This document shows positions 34,851-45,610 of a DNA stretch of 64,000 nucleotides, in pieces. The notes beneath the pieces are model-generated. The model was given only the letters and a program-made list of their open reading frames with translations, searched no databases and was not told the DNA's origin. The stretch covers positions 11,227,001 to 11,291,000 of the forward strand of contig CM073593.1 in NCBI GenBank assembly GCA_037074705.1. The letters are read 5' to 3'. This DNA is from Zhengitettix transpicula. Its lineage: Eukaryota; Arthropoda; Insecta; Orthoptera; Tetrigidae. The position numbers were made by a program, and so were the translations under genes. The stretch's first letter is position 1. The number at the start of each line of letters is the position of its first letter.

Positions 34851-35269
34851 ATGCACATGAGATGGATTCAGCAACAAAAAATTGAATCAGTGTAAAATAC
34901 GTAATGTATTATTATAAATACGTGATTAGAAATTATTTTGTGATTTAAATAAAATCTAATATTAGCAAAGTCACCCTTACAGGAATTTTTACAAATGATC
35001 CTGGAAAACTCTAAAAAAAACTTACAACTTTACTTTTAAAAATTTTATCTATTGCAAAAATAAATGGCATTTCACACGAATTTCGGGCCGTCAATTTTAA
35101 ATGCAGACAGAGGACGGCATAACAATTTTAAATACAGCATCTGTACCACTTTTTGAGGACTAGAAAACAATGAAATATTTTCTACATTTTATGATGATAA
35201 ATTATGGAAGAAAAAATTAAGAATCATCTGTAGCATTGTTGGAGCCCACAGATTGACTTTCAGAATCAA

Positions 35270-35775
35270 CCTATCCCTAATAAAACACCCCATTCATACC
35301 TAGGAGTCATTCAACATCATAAACTTTCCTGGTAGCTGCACATTATCAAAACAAAAAATTATCTTAACACAAGATTTAGATTATTAAATTCTCCACAGTC
35401 ACTAAAAACCAAAAAGCTGATCTATACATCACTAATATCACCCATCTGGCAATACTCATGTAACATCTGGGCTACAGCAGCTAATTTCCACATAAACAAA
35501 ATCTAAACTTTCCAATATAAAGTACTAAGATACATCATCACCTGTCCTTGGTATTTCCCCAGCCACTGAATCCACTCAGACCTGAATATTCCCACAATAG
35601 TACAAGTAGCAAAAAAAAGCATTCAATAGTCATCTACGCAGATCCTTCCTACATCCTAATCCATTAAATTCTCAAACTACCCACAACCTCCCCCACCTAA
35701 AATATTAAGAAGACTTAAAAGAAACAGACCTGCGGATGTAACCAAATAAGGACAAATTCAAATTATACTCAAGGT
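35270..35775 (+). pseudogene. Jockey-like LINE, C-terminal RT remnant
   Basis: One frame gives KTPHSYLGVIQHHKLSW (the ..YLGV.LD..L.W block), then TRFRLLNSPQSLKTKKLIYT, SLISPIWQYSCNIWATAANF, NINKI-like text, QYKVLRYI, HSDLNIPTI and a shifted KRNRPADV. This is the thumb and tail of jockey-clade reverse transcriptases. Several stops and shifts are present and the upstream RT motifs are absent. It is much older and more AT-rich than the copy at 41.7-43.5 kb. Confidence 0.7.
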
Positions 35776-35917
35776 TTATCATAACGATAATATCATGCAC
35801 GTAAATATCACTGTATAAAATCATAATTTTTTGTCATAACAGTAAAATCTTATAGATAATAAGTTAACCTATAATTTTAAAAAAATAATCATGCTGGGTA
35901 AAATATTTATCAATAAT

Positions 35918-35977
35918 AAGAAAGATAGCCAAATTCAGACAAAACACTTCTTTTGTCTGAATTTGGCTATCTTTCTT
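35918..35977. repeat. Perfect 27-base inverted repeat, loop 6
   Basis: Arms 35,918-35,944 and 35,951-35,977 pair without mismatch around CACTTC. The arm sequence (AAGAAAGATAGCCAAATTCA then GACAAAA) is the outer edge of the PLE-associated foldback family. Confidence 0.9.
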
Positions 35978-36039
35978 TTTGTTTAATTTTCAATCAGACG
36001 TAATTATTTTTCTTTTTAAAATAAATATCCTTGAGATAT

Positions 36040-36190
36040 GAAGAAATAGTTCTCGGGTATCCACACGGGTCACACAGCGATTAAACCGGGACTGTTTCGA
36101 ACTCCGAGAACTATTTCTTCAGCAACTACACGGGGAAATCCTTCGATCTTTAATCCTTCAGATATTTTATTTAGTCTCAAGAAGGGGTTG
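36040..36190 (-). repeat. PLE leader fragment with inverted repeat
   Basis: GAAGAAATAGTTCTCGG (36,040-36,056) is exactly complementary to 36,104-36,120. The interior and right flank (TTCGAACTCCGAGAAC; CACGGGGAAATCCTTCGA) match the array leader text GTTCTCGGGTTTCCACC and CCGGGAAAGCCTTCG. Confidence 0.6.
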
Positions 36191-36639
36191 TATACATTAA
36201 AAATCCAAATAAAATAATTATGAATTAAATCAAATTTTTGATAGTGTCTCAACAGTACCAAGTCAATTACGAATCACTTTGTGCACATCATTCTATTTAC
36301 TCAATAAATTATCCTGTGAAAACCTTTGTTGTAAAGTGACTATTGTTATACTAACACTGCAATTAAGATTACAAAGTTGCTGCACTGATAAGTGAACTGC
36401 AATTACTGTTTTTCGAAAGGGAATATTTTACTTTCAAGTGTCTACCAGAACAATATATAAAAAGGTATCTGAATCATCTAGCGAAGAACTGTTATCTGGT
36501 ATTATCGTAGATATTAGAGTCTCATTCTTTCCGATGACGCGAATTCAGATTAAAATGCAAATACATAAAATGAATTATCCCGCTTATAAGTCGAGAAAAA
36601 AAAATGAGGCGTATAGTTACGCATTAGCATGGCCACATT

Positions 36640-36945
36640 AGCAAATTATTTATGTTTCGGTGTTGCAGCAGCTTGGAGGGTGGATTCACCCCACCCGCGG
36701 AAGGAATGGTCCCCTTTCTCTTCAGGGCAAAACAGCCCTCATTTCCATACAAATAAGTTAAAATTGTGTTAAAGTTTGCAACGGAAATATTGCCTCGTCT
36801 GGCATATGATATACGGCAACTTTCCTGCAGCTGGGGAGGAAAGAGACGACGCTAGACTGTTCCAAGCCGACGAGAAGCTGGCCTCGTAGTGAAAGTGTTG
36901 CAAGAACAAACGAACACACTGACAGAAAAGCACACCGAAAAAGTA
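36640..36945. other. GC-richer single-copy island
   Basis: Blocks such as GGTGGATTCACCCCACCCGC and GCAGCTGGGGAGGAAAGAG contrast with the flanks. No domain or repeat recognised. Confidence 0.25.
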
Positions 36946-37082
36946 TCAGTGCTTGATATTTGGCTTACTCTTCACGAATAGTTTTTCATTATTTTATCTG
37001 TATTTTACTATCTTTCACACTCCATAAGGTCCTGTTGGTTTTTAGTCACCCATTTCTATGTTCAATGATTCAACTAATAAAC

Positions 37083-37255
37083 AATAATAAAAATTCAGAC
37101 AAAATAAGTGATAATATAAATAGCAGACAACGTTTCTGAGATATCTGTCCCTTTCTTCGGGTGCTAAGAAGAGCCTAGAGCGACACAACTGCACTCGTCA
37201 GTTTTTTTCATATTATTATTAATTTTCAATCGGACGTAATTTTTTTTCATTTTAA
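37083..37255 (-). repeat. PLE terminal-repeat fragment with hammerhead-like motif
   Basis: The minus strand reads CTTAGCACCCGAAGAAAGGG, then ACAGATATCTCAGAAACGTT, a changed version of CACCTGACGAAAGGGACAAG...CAGAAACGTT. The AATCGGACGTAATTTTTTTTC edge follows. Confidence 0.65.
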
Positions 37256-37435
37256 ATTAAAAAATCTAAAATTATAATTTTTTACATCGTTGTAAAATTT
37301 TGATACCAGAATAATTCTCTGGCAATGTAATGAAAAGAGTTCCTTATATTTAACGACGATGGATAGAAAGAAAATCAAGCTCTGTTCCCAAGACAATATT
37401 TTTAAAACAAAAACTAATATGAAAAAATTTGCGTC

Positions 37436-37590
37436 TGATTGAAAATAAAGAATAAGAAAGATAGCCAATTGAGACAAAAAAGTGATAATATAAATACCAC
37501 ACAACGTTTCTGGGATCCTTGTCCCCGTCGTCAGATGCGAAGAAGAGCCTAGAACGACACAACTGCACTTGTCGTTTGACAAAACTCTAG
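37436..37590 (-). repeat. PLE terminal-repeat fragment with hammerhead-like motif
   Basis: Direct repeat of 37,083-37,255. The minus strand has CTGACGACGGGGACAAGGAT then CCCAGAAACGTTGTGTGG, in which GGGGA...TCCC can form stem II. The outer edge AATAAGAAAGATAGCCAATT is present. Confidence 0.7.
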
Positions 37591-37617
37591 ACATTAGTTA
37601 GAGGAACTGGTTAATTT

Positions 37618-37857
37618 ATGGAATACCAATACCAATATAAATCTTTATTCTCTGTATGTCCAACTGCTAACTTCACAATTGTTTATTTTATGTCGTCCAC
37701 ACGAGATTTCCAGCCACTGAGAGGAGCAGCAAATTTTTCCGGAGGAGCCAACACTTTGAAGGCTCATCAGTACAAGAAGATGATATGCAAATGGGACTGT
37801 TATTTGTGCAATGCAGTGTTGATTTTGGAAAACTTTGTAGTGCTATTAGTGAAGTGA
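37618..37857 (+). other. Unrecognised 79-codon open frame
   Basis: Starts with ATG. The middle (DFQPLRGAANFSGGANTLKA) is less AT-driven than chance frames nearby, and the tail has CKWDCYLCN. I recognise no family. It lies directly upstream of a LINE-type 3' tail (38,105-38,170), so a LINE-related origin is possible. Confidence 0.2.
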
Positions 37858-37899
37858 AGTTCAGCTTACAATTATATTTTATTCCTTACTTTATATTTA

Positions 37900-38170
37900 A
37901 AATTTCTTACTTGTGTAACGTTCTTTCAACCTTACTTATTATCCCTTATTTACGTATGTAGTATTCCTTATATTCTCCCTGAACCTATTTCATGTAACTT
38001 CAAATATGTACACTTTAAATTCATATCTCTATTGATGAACAGTCTTAAACGACTAGAGTATTTATTTATATCTCATTCATACATTTGCAAGTAATATCAA
38101 TTTGACTTGTCCTATTTCCTCAGCAGAAGACTAATGGAACTAATAAAATCTAATCTAATCTAATATAATC
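37900..38170 (+). repeat. LINE-type 3' UTR and tail, (TCTAA)n
   Basis: GACTTGTCCTATTTCCTCAG, CAGAAGACTAATGGAACT and AATAAAATCTAATCTAATCT. Shared with 62,640-62,765, including the upstream AGAGTATTTATTTATATCTC block. Confidence 0.6.
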
Positions 38171-38467
38171 TACCTGTAGTTGAAACTATAGCTTTGTTCA
38201 CATTTGCAAACTGTAAAAAATAAAAGCTTACTATTAGTGATGGACATTGATTGCCATTAATACTTTGTTTTAATTATATGCATATTAATAAAAGAACAAA
38301 GACATTAAAAATTTCATAGCTGCGTTTACAGTAATCGAACTCATTGAATAAAATATAATTTTTTTCTCAGGGTACTGTGACATTAAATTGAGGGTATTAC
38401 TCTGAATTTGTTCGTTTTACATTTTTAATTTGCATGGTCATAACGTCAGGTCGTCAACGACAAAACA

Positions 38468-38815
38468 GCAGAAGCTGTTGAACTGACTCAATTTCAAATA
38501 CTGTCTCTCCTTGAGTGAAAGTGACTACTATGGTGAATAATAATTGTGTAGACATGCAGCATTCTTTTCAAAAAAAACTTTACAAATTCCAACTTCTCTA
38601 CAAACACCCTTTCAAGCAAAACTCCTCTTTGATCATATACAAAGATATTCCCTGAACAACAGTAATAAATAATTTTCACATAAAAGATAATGTACGATCA
38701 CAGATAACATTGTGTCAGCTGGCAAACGTCATCACACCCCGAAGTAAGTAAAAGTCTCTCCGCTGCTCACAGAACCGCTGGATTTGGTCACCGAAAAAAT
38801 ATTATTCGATTCACT
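38468..38815 (-). repeat. LTR-like segment, copy C of the gypsy-associated repeat
   Basis: Aligns with 41,355-41,685 and 59,098-59,460 through AATACTGTCTCTCCTTGAGTG, GTGTAGACATGCAGCATTC and CACCCTTTCAAGCAAAACTC. In this copy the minus strand runs from a coding-like remnant (38,732-39,115) into the repeat, whereas in the other two the repeat leads into gag. That is the arrangement expected of 3' and 5' LTRs, but exact LTR ends were not established. Confidence 0.45.
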
Positions 38816-39115
38816 ATCGCTTCGCAGGCTGATAGCAAAAATGTTCTTTTGCACCACCTCAGTCTTTAAGGTCAGATCAATAACCACATTTGAGGTCTGA
38901 CTCATAATAAAATCTGAATTGTTAAATTTTTCAACCACTTTCCAAACTTAAAAAAATACCTGCAACTGTTGCGGATGTCTTTAACAAGTCTGTTATGGTT
39001 CAGTATGTCTCCTTTCACGTCACTAATCCTATCCACAATACCAGCATAATAACAACTTAAACAAATTGCAAGTTGCTCCCCAGTGACCAACTTAAATTTC
39101 AACAAAACATCGGTA
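38732..39115 (-). pseudogene. Unidentified coding-like remnant beside LTR-like repeat
   Basis: Two overlapping minus frames (about 39,115-38,902 and 38,938-38,732) join with one frameshift near 38,930. They contain KFKLVTGEQLAICLSCYYAG, NHNRLVKDIRNSCRYFFKFG and TSNVVIDLTLKTEVVQKNIF. I do not recognise the family. Position next to the LTR-like repeat suggests the 3' coding end of the same LTR element, but a host exon is possible because CAG|GTATTT after NSCR could be a donor. Confidence 0.35.
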
Positions 39116-39904
39116 TGTTAAATTTACCTAATATACACCTTTCGTAGCTTAACAGTGAATATTATTCAATGAACGTCACAAATTACTCCGAGAGAGCCCT
39201 TGGTTTCAAGTTTTGAGAGGAGTAATACGGCGTCAAATGGCCTAACGTCGGCCCTTATAAAAATTAATCCCGACTTGAGACCTTCCAACTCCATTGAAAC
39301 GGGAGATAGGAATCGTACAATTTAAACAGAAGGTGGCCATTTGAAATCTGATTTAATTTATGACAGTTCACCAGTAATCAATACTTGCAATTTGATTTAG
39401 GCACCAGGAAAGCCAAAGATGCATAATTCGATCTGCTGGTCTTAATGGCTTCCTTACTCGTACATAATCCCTGAATATCTGTAATTTTTGGGGAAACACT
39501 GATAAGGGGCCGATCGGACAGGTAATTCATCTGTGAGTTCAATTTCATAATACCGAACTTTCACAGTACCAATTTCTTACGAAACAAATTCGGATCCTCC
39601 CTTATCAAACTACTGAAACCTCCTAAACGTCCCTGTTCTTCCGCCAACACCAACTCTCTTTCCTCCTTTAGGATTTAAGGTTTATCATAGACAAAAATTA
39701 ACATTCCCTTTCTTCATAAAATCCAAATTTAACTTTTCGCCTTTAAGGAAATATTTTTATTTGAAATATATTAATGAAATTCATTGATATAAGAGGAGAT
39801 ACTAATTTCTTAACCACATAAAAAACATTGATCCCACGTGTATTTATCAATCTTGACATGTCAGCACTTACCTGCATTAATTAAATTTCTTCTTAATTAA
39901 ATTT

Positions 39905-41195
39905 TAACGTTTCAAATTTTGGAACACTTTATCAACCGTTGCAACACCAAAGGCCCGCTATCTACAATATCAGGTACTTCGTCATTACCCTATAATACCC
40001 ACGGATCCTCATTACATTTACGAGACCTACTAACAATATTGATGGGTGCACTAGACGGTCTCCTGCTATCACCCCTTACAAGTTTCCAGACTGCCTATTT
40101 TGATTAATGTTTAATTCAGGACATCTGCTTCTCACATATTCTTCTCTTTTACATTTATAACAAGTATTGTCATTGTTTATTTTGAACTGCTTTCGATGGA
40201 CACGCTCATTACTGGATCGAGAATCGTGGGACACCCTTGACCAGAACTACGAAAAGTAGTCTCAAACTGTTGTTGTTCCTTGGCAAATAATGAGTCAGAA
40301 ATTCCACCCACAATTGTCAATAGCTCCTGAAAAGCACAGGCCTTTCGGTAAACCAAAAAGGCATTAAATTCTGCAGAATGATTTTAATAATCTTGTGAAA
40401 AATGTCTGAATATATTTGCTTTGTATATATCATTAATATAGTCCGAGAAGGTATATTAGAGTTTCTGAAATCTACGCGTTACATATTCTTTTAAGAATTT
40501 TACTCCACCAAATTCTGTTACTGTTGATCCCAGATCCATTCTTCCAACCTAGCTTGACAAAACATTTCTAACGCTCTTCCTGATATACAACACATAAACT
40601 GTTGGTCGGACACCAAACGTAACTCGTACAACGAAATTAATTTCATCAGAAATTGTAAACAACCTCTCGGATCACCTGCCTTAAATGGGGGCTTACTTTA
40701 ACTAATTCCATTACCGAATAAGTAAGATAGCCAATACAGACAAAAATGGGTAAATAAATACCACACAGTATTTCTGGGATTCTTGTCCCTTTCGTCAGGT
40801 GCTAAGAGCAGCCTAGAGAAACACAACTGCACTGGTTAGTTGACAACACTCAAAAGCTAAAAAAAAAATATCCATTATCATTTTCAAATTCGTCTTATCA
40901 AATATTTACCACCAAAATAGCAACAATTGAGAATTACGCGATAATATTTCCACATCTCTTCAATCTACAGATTTCTTAGAAACAAGAACCTTATATTTAT
41001 CTTCCAGTAAATTGTTTTGATAATAACACAACCTATGTTAGATCTTCATGTCGCGCCCTGCTGCATTTATTTCGTCTCTTCTCTGCTTCATGTATTCTAT
41101 ATTCTTCATGTGCTCTGTAACTCTCAATTTCTGGATGAAGGCCTCTTTCGTCAGATCATGCAGCCAATTCATCCTAGCCATGACGTCACATGAAA
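39905..41195 (-). pseudogene. Gypsy-type gag remnant, copy A
   Basis: Reading the minus strand, the N-terminus is MARMNWLHDLTKEAFIQKLR, then HMKNIEYMKQRRDEINAAGR (41,177-41,043), like the SAP-type start of many arthropod gypsy gags (LTK..LI..LR). A capsid-like block follows near 40,690-40,500, with GDPRGCLQFLMKL and SDQQFMCCISGRALEMFCQA. At about 40,175-40,128 comes a zinc-knuckle-like CYKCKREEYVRSRCP, in which the usual histidine is tyrosine. A PLE hairpin fragment (40,722-40,852) and several frameshifts interrupt it. No protease, RT or integrase was found. Its sequence from about 40,026 to 41,685 recurs at 57,775-59,450. Confidence 0.65.
40722..40852 (-). repeat. PLE terminal-repeat fragment inside gag copy A
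   Basis: AAGTAAGATAGCCAATACAG and ACCACACAGTATTTCTGGGA then CCCTTTCGTCAGGTGCTAAG. The same insertion is at the same place in copy B (58,482-58,602), so it predates the duplication of the gag segment. Confidence 0.75.
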
Positions 41196-41354
41196 CAAAA
41201 TCAAACACCAACATTTATGAGGATTCATAAAACCAATAATTTTTCTAAAAACAGTTTTAAAGGCTAAATCCAGAAGCCAACTTGTCTTTTAAGACTATCA
41301 TAAATAATAAATATTTAATATATTACCTTTTTTTCTTAACTACGCTCTGCTAGC

Positions 41355-41685
41355 ATTTTTTAACTAACTCAATTTTAAATACTGTCTCTCTTTGAGTGAA
41401 AGTAATAACTATGGTGAAAAATAATTGTGTAGACATGCAGAATTATTTTCACACAACGTTATAAGTTCCAACTAATTTACAAACACCCTTTCAAGCACAA
41501 CTCCTCTTTGATCATACACAAAGATATTCTCTGAACAAAAGTAATAAATAATTTCCGCAAAATAAAGATATACAATTTTTAAGTATCGTTCTCAGATTAC
41601 ATTGTATCATCTGGTCAAAGTCGACACACTTCGCAGAAATTAAGTCATCAGCTGTTCAAAGAAACGCTGCATTTGGTGACCGACC
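41355..41685 (-). repeat. LTR-like segment upstream of gag copy A, broken by jockey
   Basis: Matches 59,098-59,450 nearly throughout and stops at GGTGACCGA, where copy B continues AAAAACATTTTTCGG but this copy continues into jockey coding sequence. Confidence 0.5.
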
Positions 41686-43490
41686 TCCCCGAGAGCATCC
41701 TGGACCTGATCCAGGAGAAGAACCGAGGCAGAAAGTGCTGGCAGAACGTGCGGGACAAGTTGGGCAAAGCTCTGATGAATCGGCTGGTCCGAGACATCAG
41801 AGCTGCGACCCAGCAGCACAGAGATGCACTCTGGGAAGCACGGCTGATGAATCTTAGCGTGTCTGATGGCATTCTCTGGAAGGTCACGAGAACCTACGTA
41901 AAGAAGAGGAATCGTATCCCCTACCTTACAGGAGTAAACGGCACGGCGTATAGTCACTCCGAAAAGGCAGAAGCGGTCGCAGACGCCTTTGAAGGAAACT
42001 TTCGCCCTGTCGAAAACCCAATAGATTTAGCACAGGTCGAGTATGTAAACAATTACTTAAGAAATTATTTTAAAGGACACAGGAAGAAGTTGATGAAATC
42101 CCTGAGATTTCAACCGAGGATCTACGCAGCATCCTCCGCAAGCGGCCGGCGGACAAATCGCCGCGATACGTCGGGCTCCCCAACGTCCTACTGAGGAGCT
42201 TCCCGCCGGAGGCCATCGAGTACGTCCGGAGGATATTCAACGCCCTGCTACGCCAGCGGAGATTCCCCCGCGCCTGAGGGCACGCCATCATCTGCGCCGT
42301 ACCGAAGCCGGGAAAGGACCGAATAGAGACGAGCAACTATCGGCCGATCTCCCTGCTGCCGACACTCTCGAAAGTCTTCGAGAAGCTGTTTCTGGTAAGA
42401 CTCCAGGTTGAGCTCGATGATCTGAAACGAATACCTTCCTTTCAGTTTGGTTTCAGGAAAGGCCACGGCACGACGCAGCAGATCATGAGGGTCGTCGAGA
42501 GATCGTCTCTTGCCTTGAACAGGGGCCAGCACTGTGGTGTGGTGCTCCTTGATGTCGCGAAAGCCTTTGACTCCGTGTGGCAGTCGGGGCTTATGTTCAA
42601 GTTGGCGCGGTCCGCCGTTCCAAGTTGTTACGTGAGCATCTTAGGTAACTACCTGCAGATGCGAATCTTTTCAGTAAGGGTGGGCGAAGTTCTTTCATCA
42701 AGATGGAGCATCCTGGCGGAGTACCGCAGGGCAGCGTCCTCGGACCTGTCCTGTACAACGTTTTCACTGCGGACATCCCGAAGCCAGGAACTGGAGCAGA
42801 CATCGCGCAGTATGCGGACGACACTGCAATCATCACGGCATCGTGGGACGAGCACGTCGTGGGAAAGCGACTCAACGTAGGCCTAGAGAAGATTCAACGG
42901 TGGGCCACCAACTGGAGGGTGAAGATCAACGCGTCGAAGAGCCAGGCGCTGCTGATCACCCGTCGTCGACCGGACAAGCCAGTCCTGCGGCTCTTTGTGG
43001 AGAAGTCATCCCGTGCACCACGAAAGCTAAGTATCTGGGGGTATCCTTAGATACAAGGCTGTCGTGGATGCACCACGTTAATGATATTAAAAAGAAGGTA
43101 ACAGCTAGGTTAAATGTCTTATATCCGATTTTTAATTCAAGTTCGAAGCTGTCACCGAGAGTGGGGCTCTCCATCTACATATCGCTCATCCGACCGATCA
43201 TGGAGTACGCCTCACCAGTATGGGCCTGCGCTGCGGAGTCCCACATAGAGAAGATCTTCGCCCTCGAGAGGAAGTGCCTCCGGCGAGCGCTGCACCTCCC
43301 GCCACGGACCTCCAACGCCGTAGTCTAGGACCTGGCAGGGATGAGCAACCTATGGGAACGGATCCTTGAAAATTCCGTAAGGTTTTACGAGAGGGCCCAT
43401 GCGTCTAGCAATGAGCTGGTCTCATCGCTAGGCTGCTACGACCCCGAAAGAAAGGTAAACAGGAACCGACCTTTGTCGATCTTCCTGTAA
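41686..43490 (+). pseudogene. Jockey-clade non-LTR retrotransposon, 5'-truncated RT
   Basis: Reverse transcriptase with motifs in order: NYRPISLLPTLSKVFEKLF (about 42,339-42,395), FQFGFRKGHGTTQQ, GVVLLDVAKAFDSVW with the first catalytic Asp, GGVPQGSVLGPVLYN, QYADDTAIITA (YADD at 42,811), NWRVKINASKSQALLITRR and KYLGVSLDTRLSW, then the tail EYASPVWACAAES and LERKCLRRALHLPPRTSN. Its GC is far higher than the flanks. Damage: frame changes near 42,080, 42,690 and 43,025, TGA at 42,275-42,277 where a Trp is expected, and TAG at 43,326-43,328. The final TAA is at 43,488-43,490. The endonuclease and gag-like ORF1 are absent. It is inserted in the LTR-like repeat of gag copy A. Confidence 0.9.
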
Positions 43491-43920
43491 GAATCGCTTT
43501 GTTATTTTAAAATATTAATTTATTAGGTAACCTACGAGCCCCTTTACAGCTTGTACGGTAATGTGATATATTAATCATACTCGGATTCTCACGAATCTTA
43601 TTTACATAAAAACATATATTCATACAAATATGCAAATATTTATTTATTGTTATATATTTTTACTCTTATTTATTTTTCAACACCCCCCCACCATCTCCGA
43701 AAGATTAGAAAGAAGTGAGAGCGTCGGCCGAAAAATGTAGTGGAAGGCGAAGAACCAACATCAACACCAGCAGCGGAATGAATGTGAGTGTGAATCCAAC
43801 AGTTAGGTAGCCGTAAAGGCATTTACAATTGTTATGTATGAATGTTTTATCCAAATAATGGCATTTTAGTAATGACAGAATATTAGTATGTTATAGGCAT
43901 AATATATCTCGTCATCGCGG
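43491..43920 (+). other. Probable jockey 3' UTR and flank
   Basis: No poly(A) or tandem tail was found, and the 3' junction with the interrupted repeat could not be located. The stretch near 43,745-43,790 (GAAGGCGAAGAACCAACATC) ends at GAAT|GTGAGTG, a plausible splice donor. Confidence 0.3.
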
Positions 43921-43980
43921 AGCAGATTCCACGAGGAAGGAACTCCGACAACTAGAAGAGAAGGCTGGACCTCCGGTTAG

Positions 43981-45065
43981 ATGTCACCGCTGCTGCTGGT
44001 CCGTTGCTTAGTAAAAATATTTTCGGCTAACCTGAAGCATCTCGGCCTTCCAAACTTTCAAGAAGAAAATGCCATCATTCTACGTATGTATTAACAACCT
44101 TTTTAATTTACACGCTCGTTACAAATACAAAAACACATTACGAATTCATTTAACTTTTAATTTCAAAATAACTTGAGGTTATATGTGATTACTTTTAACT
44201 TTCCCGCTCGCTATGTAATTGCATTTAGCATAAATCTACTCATTAAATTCGATTCGCTTTCTCGTTTAAATATATTTTCCGAAGTTACTGAATCTTATTG
44301 ACAGTTCAACAATACAGTCGCGGAGTTCCAAAATCTCGCATGGCTGATTAACAACGATTAAGAGCGAATTGGTTCTAATCAATATTTCTGCTGTACTTTC
44401 GTACTATTCATCGTTGTGAACTCGTCGTTTTAGTTTCGGCACCAGTGTGGAACTCAAGAAGAAATATATTCGACTGATAAGTTCAAGTGGTGGAATATGC
44501 CGAATTCTTTTAGTAATATACAGAATACAATTTAATCAATTTACTTTATAATTATTATACATTATTAAGGTTAACATTATAACCAAGTTTTCTTGTTTTT
44601 CTTACTCCAGCTGTGAAGATCCACCAGAAGGCACTAATCCGTCTTCAACGCCACGTCAGCACAGAGCTGAAATTCTTGAAAGGCGGAGGAGTAATGTTAG
44701 CGGACAGCAGGTAATAACTGATTTAATATGCATTATGTATTTAGTGTAAATGTGTCAATTGATATTCGATTACTTGCGCCAATTTATATTGTAACGAATG
44801 TTATGACTGTAAGATGATTCTCATATCCTGAAGGTTACTTCAGCCTTTATCGTCGTCAACTGGGTGAAGGTAGCATCAACTTAATTTTATTGAACTATCA
44901 ACATGTTAAAAAAACCAGTTATGCACAATTTTTAAAGACTTAAAAACTGTACAGCAGCCAACTTACCTCGAAATATTCGTTCGTTGCAGATACGCAGAAC
45001 CTCTTGGGCACCATAAGCTGCCCGGTGTATGCTTTTCGACCGAGACGAGCTGTACGTGCAACTAA
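43981..45065 (+). CDS. Candidate three-exon gene of unknown function
   Basis: Possible coding exons at 43,981-44,083, 44,611-44,710 and 44,990-45,065. Seen: ATG at 43,981; donor TAC|GTATGT; acceptor after a pyrimidine tract ending TTACTCCAG; donor CAG|GTAATA; acceptor TTCGTTGCAG; and TAA at 45,063. Phases match (1 base carried over, then 2), giving 92 codons that begin MSPLLLVRCLVKIFSANLKH and end FSTETSCTCN. The first 22 residues are hydrophobic-basic and might be a weak signal sequence. Against it: exon 2 and exon 3 are open in other frames too, the peptide matches no family I know, and exon 1 might extend upstream in another transcript. A noncoding spliced RNA is an equal alternative. Confidence 0.3.
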
Positions 45066-45069
45066 TACC

Positions 45070-45610
45070 AGCATCCGATAAGTAAATAATAAATCACCTT
45101 GATTGCAATTTTTATTTGCTTGTTTAATTTAATGTATTTATTGCTTGCGATGAGCGATTAGTTCCAATCATTTTGTGTGCAACATTTTTTTTGTGTTTTG
45201 CTACTAATACGCAAGTATCCCTTTATCTTGAATTAACAATTTCATCCACTATTAAAAAGTTAAAATATATCTCAATCCAGAAATTTTTCTTGTATTACTA
45301 TTCATTAATAATAAAACAAAACATCCTGATTTAGGTTCTCACTGCCTTTGACAGAAGTTTTCGAATTTCTTCATAATCGGCTGTAAATATAACTCATTGA
45401 CATATGAAAAGAAAGCATACTCAACACATTGAGAAATACATTGTAGAAATTACACACCTTAAAAACATCCAAACCCATTACTGAAAACATTCATGGATCA
45501 CGACTCCATATCGTCCACATCACCTGACTCAAATGCATGTCGTCTGACCGTTCTATATATATATCCTTAACATTAATTATTATACAATTACACGCCAAAT
45601 ATTACATAAA
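45070..45610. other. AT-rich, no recognised feature
   Basis: Nothing recognised before the duplicated arm begins. Confidence 0.4.

Noticed and set aside
41640..41957. 105- and 79-codon minus frames at the jockey 5' side
   Set aside because: Antisense shadows of the jockey RT frame, produced by its high GC.
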